Part shown: positions 1 through 9,254 of the stretch, piece by piece | How the letters are laid out: each line of letters opens with the position of its first letter | How positions within the stretch are numbered: position 1 is the first letter of the stretch | Assembly: GCA_031763025.1 (NCBI GenBank) | Contig: JASSKH010000025.1 | Location: forward strand, 9,291,665-9,355,664 | DNA: 64,000 nucleotides | Direction of reading: 5' to 3' | Origin: Macrocystis pyrifera | Lineage: Eukaryota > Sar > Phaeophyceae > Laminariales > Laminariaceae | Translations under genes and position numbers: made by a program | The notes under the pieces: model-generated | The model's database searches: none | What the model saw: the letters and a program-made list of their open reading frames with translations, nothing else | What the model was told of the DNA's origin: nothing

Positions 1-941
1 TGGGCTTGAGGGCTAGCTAGTGTCACTATGTCCCATAATGTCAGGAGCGTTTGTGTATCGATATTTTTATAATAAAAAGCTCCTTGTATTTCTGTATTTC
101 TGGTATTTGTTACTTGGGTGGCGAAGTGTGCCAACTATTAATAGCTGAATAATCTTTTTTTAATCAATTTATGGAACGCGTTGAGCCACGAAGGCGCCAA
201 ATCTGACGGGTCCCATCCGGGGTCTTCTCCGCACTAAATTCAAGTCCGTGGCCAGAGAGCAGCAAATTAAAGGAAATGGTTGTACGTAATACGAAGGCAT
301 AGTATAAAACCCGTGCTCCGTGCGATCGAAGTATGACTACTAAGGAGGGGCGTATTAAATAGGACCTACGGTACACACAAAAACCGATATATTTTGCTAT
401 TTTTACCAACAATATTTGGTCCTGTTTACTATGGTCCCCCGCAATAGTACCACACGCAGCTTGCAAAGATGATGAGTTTCGACCAAATCCTCCTCGATCT
501 CACAGCTGTTGTTTTTCAATTTAATAAATTACAAGGTTTCTGCCGCGTACTACGACGCCCCCGCTCAGTAATCGATTCCAAGCTTCGTGACACACGCTCG
601 TATTACATCGTACGCAATGCTTGTCCCCATCTCGCTACGTAGAAACGAAACAGAAATAACGCGTGTGTGCCGTAAAGTTGAAAAAAAAAAAACGCATGGA
701 ATTGGAGAGTGGAGGCCGGTGAAATAAACTACGGGCTAGGTACGATAGGCGGAGAGGACATCAAAAATATCGAAACATCGTCCGTGTAGGCCTGTAAGCG
801 GTCCTGTGAAGGAGGCCGCCGGAGCCGTGTTTATCTGCTTCTTAGTCAGCCAGTAGATGATACTCCGCGTGTTGGTGTCGACATCAGCGTGCATAGCGTG
901 AATCTGAGCTGCTTTGCCGTTTTGTGCGAACCCGAACACAG
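1..941. other. No gene seen upstream of GHR exon 1
   Basis: Apart from the degraded MITE at 340-446 nothing recognisable is present. No GHR N-terminal exon (CPWAHR-like sequence) was found here. Confidence 0.5.
340..446. mobile_element. MITE family 1, copy 1 (degraded)
   Basis: Inverted-repeat element with termini related to TATTACGGGGGTCCATAGT and core ttaaataggacctacggtac; the other end is tttactatggtcccccgcaa. The left terminus is altered. Confidence 0.75.
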
Positions 942-1001
942 GTGCACTGCTCCGGTGGTGGTGGACAGAAAGGCGAAGAAGGTCGTCACCAACGAGTCCA
1001 G
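942..1001 (+). CDS. ECM4: GHR exon 1 (of those in the window)
   Basis: The acceptor ends ...acacag at 941 and the donor gtacga starts at 1002. The exon starts with one base finishing a codon and ends with AG of a serine codon. It encodes CTAPVVVDRKAKKVVTNES, matching the family segment VPVLWDKKT-IVSNESSEI. Degraded copies follow at 1118-1165 and 1328-1365. The 5' exon edge is inferred from phase and homology. Confidence 0.75.
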
Positions 1002-4000
1002 GTACGAAAACGCCTCCGTCGGACACGCCATGGTTGGCTTCCCACAACGGTTCACACGTTAGACAGACCAGATGACGAGATCACTGTTTGTGTAATAGGC
1101 TACACGTATCATTTTCTCAGGGAGAGGCCAAGAAAAGTCGTCGCCAACGAGTCTCGCTGTGATAACGCCTCCATCGGACACGCTATGATTGCACGACTCG
1201 CAATTGATGGTTGACTTGCTGCAGCTTGCAGAGTGGTTGACCTACTGCTGTAGCTTGCCGACGGCGTACGCGTTCGAACACATCATATTACGGATCACTG
1301 TGCAGATCTGACAGTTTTTTTTTTCACTGGAAGGCCAAGAAAGTCGTCACCAACGAGTCCAGGTAGCGCCGCCATCGGACACCCTCATAACGAATGCTGT
1401 AGTCGTTATCCACATAGAAACCCGTTGCCCGGCAGCAGCACAACCCGTGGTCACGATACGGGCTCCGGTGACTGCTGTGGAGTGGAAGAATGTGCAATGC
1501 AGCTGCATGACTTGCAGTGACCGGCTTAGGCTTAGCCTGCCAACGGTGTACCTGGTATCAGACAGAATGGTACGCCTGCTATGCCGCGCTGTGCTGCATT
1601 TTCGTCTGCGCACGCACCTATTACGGGGGGGCATAGTAAACAGGACCAAATATTGTTAGTAAAAAAAGGTAAATGTATAGGTTTTTATGTAAGCCATAGG
1701 TCCTATTAACTATGGACCCCCGTGATAGTCGGACGGCATTTTTTTTTTTCGTGTTTCCGTCGATTCTATTGCGGGGTTCGCTTGCTAAAAAAACGCGTAC
1801 ATCGATGGTTCCAGCTCTAGTGCTTGCATTGTGCGCTTACGGAAAAAAAATGAGCAGATGCCAGTCGTTCCAGTTCTAGTGCTCGCATTGCGCGCTTGCA
1901 ACAAAAAAAATGCGTTTTGACACGTGACCGCGCGCTGGAGTACTATTTGTAGCAGCTCGATGCGATCGTGGGCGGTTGGCTCAAGCTTGAAAAGCGATCC
2001 CGTTTCGGGGCGAAATGTCGATTGCGCTGTACGGGTATATAGGTAATTGTGTGTCGAGTGCGGATTTGGCGTACCCGCCGCTGTACCTCTGTGTCGTTAT
2101 CGACGCACAGCAGTAGTCGCCCTCCTTATAGTGCGAATCGGCCTGCCAATTTACGCGACCGCCTAAACTACTGTACTCTGGGCGTTAATATAAGTACCGC
2201 GTGGTCTTCATGTTCATGCCTAAACGGTCTTTATATTTCCGGTCAGAGCGGTATCTGGTACATGGTACGGGATATAGGGCATGTCTTAACCCCCTCAGGA
2301 CTGCAGTCCCGTTTTGGGAACGAATTACTGAGAGCTTGACTGGTTTGTCCTCAAAACGGGACTGCGGTCCTAAGAAGGTTCATTTTTGGGCTGAGTGAAA
2401 CCGGAGATCTGCGATGCTCGACCGAAAATCTCCTAAAACAAAATATATATATATTTTTCAATGTTTTTTTTTTTTTCCAAGTGCTACTGCCTTCCACTAG
2501 CGCCTTACGCGGTCGACGACAGTAAGACAGACATGCCTTATTTACGAATAAACTATCACCACCGCCCGAGTCGAGCTCTCGGCGAGAAATACCCCGTGTC
2601 TTCGTGTAGTGCATGTGTGCGTTTGTGGCTTTTTAGCTCTCTCGCTCGCCATGGTTATATTTTGACCCGCGCTACGATATAGGTACCAGGTTTCGGCCAA
2701 ACTGTCACTGGGACTGACGGGCTTCCTTCCTCTAGTGAGGAACTCCCCAATAAGGCGTTTAGGACTGGTGTCCCGTTTCGAGGACAAAGTACTTGCAGTT
2801 TGAGTGGTTTGTCCCCTAAACGGGACTGCAGTTTGCCCTGAAAGGGTGAACAAGGCATGCCTTGTTTATGACAATGTGATAATTTGAGCAATACCTACTT
2901 ACGATAGGCCGCGGGTAAACAAGCGTCCATTTGTCTTTCGTTCTCGAAATCGGCTTTGGGGGGGGAAACGTAGAGCTAGCTCCTCAAGAAGGAAAGGAGC
3001 CTCTGAAACGTTGGTTTGCATCCCCTACCGTAAAAAAAATAACGCCTACCTGGTACTACGTACACCCGCCGCCTTTTTCGCGCGCCCCTCGGCCAACTCC
3101 TTAATATATGCGCGAACCTTCTTACGGCGCATCCGGAACAACACAGCCAGATCGTGCGGATGCTGAACGACGTCAGCTTCGCAAAGAATGTCGATGGTGT
3201 TGGTGGCGGTGCGGAGGGAGAGGTGGACTTGTGCCCGGCGTCTCTGCGAGAGGATATCGATGCCATGAACGAGTTTGTCTACGAAAAGGCGAGGACCAGG
3301 CCCTTTTTTCCCCCCCGTACCTGCTGTTGTTGTTGTGGTTGCTGATATTGTTGGTGGTGTTGGTGTTGCTGTTGTTCTCGCAGTAAATCATCGCCAAAAT
3401 CCCACTCGGTGGTCACAGGGCAGGCTCTAATAACTGAGAACTCTGGAGTGAGTGGAAGAATACCTCAGGACAATAAGCGTGTAACACTAAACAATACGCA
3501 TCATAGTCACCGAACCACACCATGCACCTCAGACAAGAGAACAAACGAAGTGTGTGGAATCAGCGTACGAATGCGCCAGACTGTAGCCCGCTAATTGCTT
3601 CGATCCTTTGGCGCACTCTGCGTATGCGTCGGTAGCTACAGCCATCGAGAGCCTTGAGCGCGTAGTCTCACGGTACTTGTGTACCAGCACCTACTGTAGT
3701 ATGCTTATGGTACCTGATTTTTGATGTTGCTCGGTGCGGCGCACTTAACTGGTGGAACTCTCTCCCTCCCTCCCTCCCTTCCTCCCTCCCTCCCTCCGTA
3801 CCTACCTACTTGCTCTGATGATGTCCAGATCAACAACGGCGTGTACCGGGCAGGGTTCTCTACGTCACAGACAGCGTACGAGAAGGTGAACCATCGAAGC
3901 AGGGCATTACTATATATCCATGTATCTATCTGTGTACTGCAGATCATCTAGATCCTAACCTGTCTTTGTGAGAGGTCGTGCAGGATCTGCTCACGAGTAG

Positions 4001-7000
4001 TACAGGTGCAGCCCAGGAAACATGCCCCAGATGACAAAGATTATGCGGTTCCCACCCGACAACATGAGCAAGATCATCCAGATCAAGATGCTATGTATCT
4101 GCCCTGAGAGATCTAGACCATGAACTATAGGAATACATGATCTGTAGATGATCTGACCGCTGTTGAGTTTGTTGTTGTTCTGGTTGCCGTTACTGTTGTC
4201 TTCACACTTACCCTACGAAATCAGTGCACCCAGTGTCCGTCCTGACTTACTTATCCTATTACGGGGTACCATAGTAAATAGGATCAAATTTTGGCAGAAA
4301 AAAATAGGTAAATATATAGGTTTTGTGTGTGCCATAGGTCCTATTAACTATGGACCACCGTAATAGAAGAGATACCCAAAAGAAATTATGTGGCCACAGA
4401 TTGGAAGATCGAGAAATCCAATAATCGCAAGTTTATCAAGGTTAAGGTAAGCAAACGAGGTGCTAAGGCAGTGCAGAAAAAAAACAGTCGAGCCGTCGTT
4501 ACCATTGCTCCAGCGGTACGAAATGTACGAATATCGCTTACGTTCCCTTCAAACAAACCGTGCTGTGTGGCAGGCTTGTAAGATGAAAGAGATAACTACT
4601 GCCCTTTGCACGCCGAACGTAGACAATCTAAACGAGCCCCACCCTCGTCGTAGTAGCATTTAACGCTCATGTTCCCTCCCTCCGTGCTGTCGGCAGGCTT
4701 GTAAGGACGTGTTCGAAGGGCTCGCGCGCTGCGAGGAGATCCTGTCGAAGAACAGGTTCCTGCTGGGCGACCGTTTCACCGAGGCGGATCTCCGTCTTCT
4801 ACCAACGGCTGTGCGCTTCGACGCGGTCTATGCCACGCTCTTCAAGTGCTCCAACAAGTGAGGATACATCTCGGACAAATCATCTGTAGATCATCTACAA
4901 ATCATCTACAGATCATCCCCACTCAACATGATCTAGATACTTCAGGGCAGATAGATAGATCCCTGATCTGTATGATCTAGCTCATGTTGCCGGGTGGGCG
5001 CCGTACAATATGCATGATCTGGCACATGTTTCCCCTGGGTTGCATCTGTAGTGTACGGATCCTGCACGGCACCTCATGGCGGCAGGTTAGAATCTAGATG
5101 ATCTATCTGTTTGAGGTGTGAAACGTTCCTAATTATTCTTGTTTATTGCGAGCGAATGCGAGTTTTCTAATATTGACGGTGTGGATACCAGGTGCTATTC
5201 CCCAGATCGTACCTCCTCATTATTGCTGTAATCCTTCAAGGCCATCCTGGCCTCCACGGGGGGGGGGGGGGGTGTACTCATTATCATGCATGGCCGTAGT
5301 CGTATGACCATAGACCCTCGCATCCCTACAATGCCGGGACGGACCGCGTCGGGTTTTCACCGACCAGGCAGACATTGCTTGCACCAAGCGCGAAGCGCCG
5401 TGAGGTGTTGGGCGAGTCGCATGAAGGGTGAGCTACATCCTACTAAGAACCGCTTTTGAGGCGGATTTTCTTGCATATGGATGACAGCATCAATGAATTG
5501 ATTTAATTTCTGGTGTGGCCACTTCCAGAGACAGCAATGGGTTTACTATGTAACTGCCTCGTGGGTGCCTTACCGTATACGCACAACGTGACACGATCAT
5601 CCCCCTTGTGCGGAGGAAAGGTTCTCTCCGCACAAAAATGATCTAACTTGACCGCCAGCCGTGGTAACCGCCAAAAAAAAAAAAACGGTACCCTGGCTGT
5701 CTAGCTCACGCAGTGAGAGGCGTGTTTTACAGCGTCGTCGCCAACCGACGCCAACCCAACCTATCTATATACCAGGTATATAATAGAGGGGGGGGGGGAT
5801 GTACTCATTGTCATGCATGGCCGTAGTCGTATGACCATAGACCCTTGCATCCCTACCCTGCCGGGAGAGAGCACGTCGGGTTTTCACCGACCAGGCAGAC
5901 ATTGCTTGCGCCAAGCGTGAAGCGCCGTGAGGTGTTGGGCGAGTCGCATGAAGGGTGAGCTGCATCCTACTGCGAACCGCTTTTGAAGTGATTTTATTTT
6001 GCATACCCGATATGGATGACATCGTCAATGAATCTATTTATTTTCTGGTGTGGCCACTTCCAGAGACAGCAATGGTTTTACTTTGTAACTGCCTCATGGG
6101 TGAGTTACCATATACCGGTACCTGGCACACACTACCCGATACGATAATCCCCCTTGTGCGGAGATTAGGTTCTCCCCGCACAACACTGATCTAACTCGAC
6201 CGCCAGCCGTGGTGACCGCCAAAAAAAAAAACATTACCCTGGTTGTCTCTAGCTCGCGCGGTGAGAGATGAGTTTTACAGCATCTTCTCCAACCGACGCC
6301 AGGCCAACCTATATATATATATATGTATACCAGGTATATATTATAGGGGAGGGGGCGCTCTGAGATTACCCCCGAGAATGCGGTATCGCCGCACATCCCA
6401 CCTCGGTGTGTCTCCACACTCAAATTAAAGAAAGAGATAACCTGCTGCGAGATTGCCGTCCTACAAAGGCGCCGAAATATATACCAGGTAGGGGCCCCTT
6501 TCGAGTTGCCACACGCGTCAGTCCAACGTACTACGCCGTCCTCGAACGCACACAAGATGACGGCAGTTACGAATATCCAGCTGCGCGAGCTCCTTGCGAC
6601 AGCTACACTACCTCATTCTCGATCTTGAGGTTCCTTTCATGATTGCCGCACGCTTATTGACACTCTCACGTACCTGGTAGCGATTACATGCAGTTGAAGT
6701 AGAACCCGCGGTTGTCCGACAGTCGACTGCGCCATGTCGGCGAGGTCGCCTGGTCCCCCCCCCATGTGCGTCGTTATCGCTGCAAGCGCATACAGCGCTA
6801 TCGGTGAGGGATGCTTTCCAGCTTCTCCTACAGCCTGACCGACTGATGGTTGTAAAAAAAGAATAAAATCCCCAACAATCAACTTCCGCACTAAAACAGG
6901 GGATAGCAGGGTGTGCACGAAAGGTGTGTACCACTACACCCCTTGAATGTAGGGACCATTATTACGGGGGTCCATAGTTAATAGGACCTATGGTATACAT

Positions 7001-8590
7001 AAAAACCTATATATTTACCTATTTTTTACTAACAAAATTTGGTCCCATTAACTATGGATCCCCGTAGTAGCATGAAATATGACCATACCAACGTCCTTGT
7101 ATTATGGAACAGAGTGGTGTAAGGCCCCCGAACTAACTCGAACGCCATCGGGTTTCCACAAACTTCACTTTTGAAAAATCGAGATCTCTCTACAGGTTGT
7201 TCCCCACGCTCGCGCTCGACGATTTTCAGCAACAGCCGTAATCACCGAACGTGCGACATGCTACGGCGCGACGGGATAGTGCGGGTTAGGCCGAGTCGGG
7301 CCAGGGAGGTCTGGCCCGACCCGTGAGATTTTGAAAACCTCCTGACCCGACCCGGCCCGACCCGACCCATGAGGTTCAACGTGACCCGTGAACAGTCCTG
7401 GTATTTTACCACTGTAGACCATTCGTTAGATATCTATTAGCTTACAATGTACCAGGTATTGTTTTTTCTCTCAGTGGTGCTCAAGTGAGGCCCCTTACCG
7501 TTGCACAAAACCGCTTTTTATCATACGTCAAGACAGGCCGTCGAGATTCTGGCGCTCGTCTTTTTTCCGATCGTCCGACAACCAGGCACCGAGCGCCCAA
7601 CGCACGATGTCTTCTGATTATCCTGTCATGTTTTCTAAGAAGCGAGTATATTTTTATTTCGTCTATTTTTTTTTTTTATAAATTTTGAAATACGTCAGCT
7701 GTGAGTTCGACTGATTAAATAGTTGATACTCAACTTTGCAAGCTGCGTAATACGCCTCGTCTATATTCCATTTTTACCTAATTTTTGTAAAGATTTGATG
7801 TGTATGGTTGTTGTGCCGCCTCCGTCGAAGTAGTCCCCGCATGCCACTGAGTCCAAAAATATTGTAAGCAACGCTTGCATGCTACTATTAAGGGGGTCCA
7901 CAGTTAATAGGACCTATGGTATACATAATAACCTAATATATTTACCTGTTTTTACTGACAATATTTGGTCCTATATACTATGGACCCCCGTAATATGTAG
8001 TCCAAACGGTGTCTTTATGCAGGGACACAGTGGTACAGTGGTATGTAACTCACAGCTCATGGGCTGCGAGTCAGGGTTAATCTACTGTATCTCCCATTGT
8101 TCACCCCCGTCAAAACATGTGTAGAAGAGCTGTCAAGAGAGAAACCCACCCCCGGCAAACCTTGTGTAGGAGGGCTATTTAATACGGTACCAGGTAGCAG
8201 CTAGCCCCCGGTGAACATGCGCGGAAGAGCTATCCAAGAATGGCTCACAATCGGCAAGCATGTGTGGAAGAGCTAGCTATATCAGCGCCGGTAGCTCACA
8301 CCCGGCGAACATGTGGTAGTTCACTCAGCTCTCACAGGTAGTGGATTAATCTGGATTGATCTTCCCCCAAAATGAGCTAGCTCCGAGCTACTCTGAGCTG
8401 GTACGCGTCACGTATGATGTGTGTGTGTTCTTCCCCGCCCGGCTTCCGTTTTTTTTTTGCTTGCAACAGGCGCTGGCGCGACTATCCGTCTCTGAACGCG
8501 TGGCTGCGAGACGTGTACCAGCTCCCCGGGGTGGCGGATACGATCGACATTGACAGTTGTCGCCGGTCCTATTTCGCGCAGCTCTTGTGA
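942..8590 (+). CDS. ECM4: Glutathionyl-hydroquinone reductase (ECM4/YqjG family), C-terminal five exons
   Basis: Joining five exons (942-1001, 3147-3288, 3829-3885, 4697-4857, 8470-8590) gives about 179 residues that follow the C-terminal half of the omega-like GST family reducing glutathionyl-hydroquinones. Visible landmarks in order are VVTNESSQIVRMLN (thioredoxin-fold end), INNGVYRAGFSTSQTAYEK (start of the helical domain), FLLGDRFTEADLRLLPT, VRFDAVYATLFKC and YPSLNAWLRDVYQLPGVADT, then a stop. Phases agree at every junction. The family is usually about 320-370 residues, and the N-terminal part with the catalytic CPWA cysteine is not in 1-941, so it must lie upstream. Known role of the family: reduction of S-glutathionyl-quinones to quinols with glutathione. 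Introns are 0.5-3.6 kb and packed with repeats; one uses a GC donor. Expression cannot be judged. Confidence 0.9.
1118..1365 (+). pseudogene. Decayed copies of GHR exon 1 with flanks
   Basis: The stretches near 1118-1190 and 1328-1390 repeat the end of exon 1 plus its donor-side flank (read as aggccaagaaa-gtcgtc-ccaacgagtc, then ..gcctccatcggacac..). In the first copy the donor GT is lost; in the second the reading frame runs gtccaggtagc. They sit in the intron directly after the real exon and look like tandem duplicates that have decayed. Confidence 0.7.
1619..1727. mobile_element. MITE family 1, copy 2
   Basis: About 109 bp, TATTACGGGGGGGCATAGTA at the left, tatggacccccgtgata at the right. 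TA-flanked; Stowaway/Tc1-mariner-like. Confidence 0.85.
2302..2373. mobile_element. MITE family 2 (GTCCCGTTTTGGGGAC hairpin)
   Basis: ctgcagtcccgttttgggaa on the left and gtcctcaaaacgggactgcg on the right form an inverted repeat with a short loop. Confidence 0.75.
2762..2840. mobile_element. MITE family 2, second copy
   Basis: ggtgtcccgtttcgaggaca pairs with gtcccctaaacgggactgca; spacer about 25 bp. Confidence 0.7.
3147..3288 (+). CDS. ECM4: GHR exon 2, GC donor
   Basis: The first base completes the serine codon split from exon 1, giving NESSQIVRMLN, the conserved junction. The exon continues through DLCPASLREDIDAMNEFVYEK. The donor appears to be GC (gcgagg at 3289): ending here gives NEFVYEK-INNGVYRAGF with exon 3, exactly the family spacing. 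Using the GT at 3317 would add about ten residues not seen in the family. Confidence 0.85.
3829..3885 (+). CDS. ECM4: GHR exon 3
   Basis: Nineteen codons, INNGVYRAGFSTSQTAYEK, the most conserved stretch of the helical domain in the ECM4/YqjG family. The acceptor is gatgtccag and the donor gtgaac. Phase 0 on both sides. Confidence 0.93.
3936..4162. mobile_element. GATCAT repeat family, inverted copy
   Basis: Reverse orientation: ttcccacccgacaacatgag, cccaggaaacatg, aggatctgctc. Starts about 50 bp after GHR exon 3. Confidence 0.7.
4257..4365. mobile_element. MITE family 1, copy 3
   Basis: 109 bp, TATTACGGGGTACCATAGTA ... ctatggaccaccgtaata. Lies in the GHR intron between exons 3 and 4. Confidence 0.9.
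4559..4590 (+). pseudogene. Decayed copy of GHR exon 4 acceptor
   Basis: The sequence gtgctgtgtggcaggcttg here closely repeats gtgctgtcggcaggcttg at 4684-4701, that is the exon 4 acceptor plus its first codons. The reading frame is then lost. It lies about 120 bp upstream of the real exon. Confidence 0.6.
4697..4857 (+). CDS. ECM4: GHR exon 4
   Basis: Starts after ctgtcggcag and ends at AACAA before gtgagg. Encodes ACKDVFEGLARCEEILS, then RFLLGDRFTEADLRLLPT and VRFDAVYATLFKCSN. These are the helix and the LLGDxxTEADIRLFPTLVRFDxVYxxHFKC signature of the family. A decayed copy of its acceptor and first codons lies at 4559-4590. Confidence 0.95.
4866..5117. mobile_element. GATCAT repeat family, copy in GHR last intron
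   Basis: About 250 bp with ends related to CGGACAGATCATC / GATGATCTGTCCG. The body has aacatgatctagat, gctcatgttgccgggtggg, cacatgtttcccctgggttg and gcggcaggtta. Starts 8 bp after the exon 4 donor. Confidence 0.75.
5273..6345 (+). repeat. 527-bp tandem duplication
   Basis: tgtactcattatcatgcatg at 5273 recurs at 5800 (offset 527), and similarity continues through the whole unit to ccaacctat-tataccaggta. An inverted partial copy (catacgactacggccgtgga) is at 44815-44930. Confidence 0.9.
6960..7069. mobile_element. MITE family 1, copy 4
   Basis: 110 bp, TATTACGGGGGTCCATAGTT ... ctatggatccccgtagta, in the last GHR intron. Confidence 0.9.
7285..7395 (+). repeat. GGGTCGGG-type dispersed repeat, copy 1
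   Basis: cagggaggtctggcccgacc, gtgagattttgaaaacctcc and tgacccgacccggcccgacc. Similar to 53100-53275 and 61850-62045. Confidence 0.75.
7676..7795 (+). repeat. ~115-bp dispersed repeat, copy 1
   Basis: ataaattttgaaatacgtca, gctgtgagttcgactgatta and aatagttgatactcaacttt recur nearly unchanged at 36688-36800. Confidence 0.9.
7886..7995. mobile_element. MITE family 1, copy 5
   Basis: 110 bp, TATTAAGGGGGTCCACAGTT ... ctatggacccccgtaata, in the last GHR intron. Confidence 0.9.
8020..8090 (+). repeat. Possible degenerate tRNA-like repeat
   Basis: GTGGTACAGTGGTATGTAAC then ..GGGCTGCGAGTCAGGGTTAA.. resembles A- and B-box order and spacing, but the B box lacks the TTCGA core. Weak. Confidence 0.25.
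8085..8345 (+). repeat. ~55-bp tandem repeat
   Basis: Units of cacccggcgaacatgtgtgg then aagagcta recur five times; one unit has a CCAGGTA insertion at a TA (8188-8196). Related units are at 40805-40920. Confidence 0.75.
8188..8196. repeat. TACCAGGTA site inside a tandem-repeat unit
   Basis: The unit reads tacggTACCAGGTAgcagcta, where a sister unit reads gccggTAgctcac: again TA became TACCAGGTA. Other perfect sites begin at 1549, 3047, 5770, 6328, 6482, 6671, 7450, 10321, 12609, 12616, 17722, 17745, 17765, 18011, 19892, 21403, 21541, 24612, 32189, 37309, 37329, 40706, 40734, 40925, 40943, 41552, 43120, 46390, 52520, 61572 and 63591. Confidence 0.7.
8470..8590 (+). CDS. ECM4: GHR exon 5 (terminal)
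   Basis: The acceptor is ttgcaacag; the first base completes the lysine codon from exon 4. Encodes RWRDYPSLNAWLRDVYQLPG, VADTIDIDSCRRSYFAQLL and stop TGA at 8588-8590. This matches the YPNLWxWLRDLYQxPGVAETVxxxHIKxHYY end of the family. The intron before it is about 3.6 kb. Confidence 0.93.
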
Positions 8591-8604
8591 GTCGACAGCG
8601 GTAC

Positions 8605-8815
8605 ATGTTGTTGTTGTCACTGTTTGTCTTCACATGAAGCCGTTGTTTCTATCCGACAATGTTGTTGTTTTCGTTGGTGTTGTTGTCGCTGTTGCTGTCT
8701 TCACATAGAACCGTTAAATCTACCCGTCCATGTTGTTGTTGGTGGTGGTGGTGTTGTTGCTGCTCTTGTGGTCTCCGCGCAGAAACGTCGTTCCTACCCG
8801 TCCACGTACGGCACT
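8605..8815 (+). repeat. TGTTG-rich tandem repeat after the GHR stop
   Basis: Three units of about 65-75 bp: tgttgttgttgtcgctgttg, ctgtcttcacatagaaccgt and ctacccgtcca. May be part of the 3' UTR. Confidence 0.75.
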
Positions 8816-8951
8816 CCCGGTGTCCCTTCCCGTATTGAGGCCCATCCATGTCGCAAAGCACTCGGGGGGCTATCTCAACCTATTGACTCATGTCGAACCA
8901 ACCCATGCTTGACATCAACGAAACAACTCACACCTCGGGCAGGGTGATCGA

Positions 8952-9252
8952 TTCTCACGGGTCATGATCTAGACCTCTCTAGGGCTATAGGTAATATTCG
9001 TGATCTGTTTGAATTAGCTCGTTGTTGCCGGATGAGAGCCATACGACACGCACGATCTACGGTAGGACGTGTCTGCTCGGGTGGATCTGTATTATACAGA
9101 TCTTGCACAGCATTTCATAACGGCAGGTTAGGATCTAGACCATCTAGATTGTGGTCTATCTGATCTATCTGTAGGTGTTCTATCTGTAGATGATCTATCT
9201 GTAGATGATCTATCTGTGGATGATCTATATGTAGATGATCTGTCCGACGCGT
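8952..9252. mobile_element. GATCAT repeat family, copy after the GHR gene
   Basis: Shares gctcgttgttgccggatgag, cggcaggttaggatctag and a 20-bp internal expansion gatgatctatctgtggatga; ends gatctgtccgacgcgtga. Confidence 0.7.
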
Positions 9253-9254
9253 GA

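Noticed and set aside
736..1055. Minus-strand frames over GHR exon 1
   Set aside because: Antisense shadow of the real exon and its echo.
2688..3055. Possible intact element bounded by TACCAGG at 2688 and CCTGGTA at 3055, as a source of the scars
   Set aside because: Beyond the first few bases the two ends are not inverted copies of each other.
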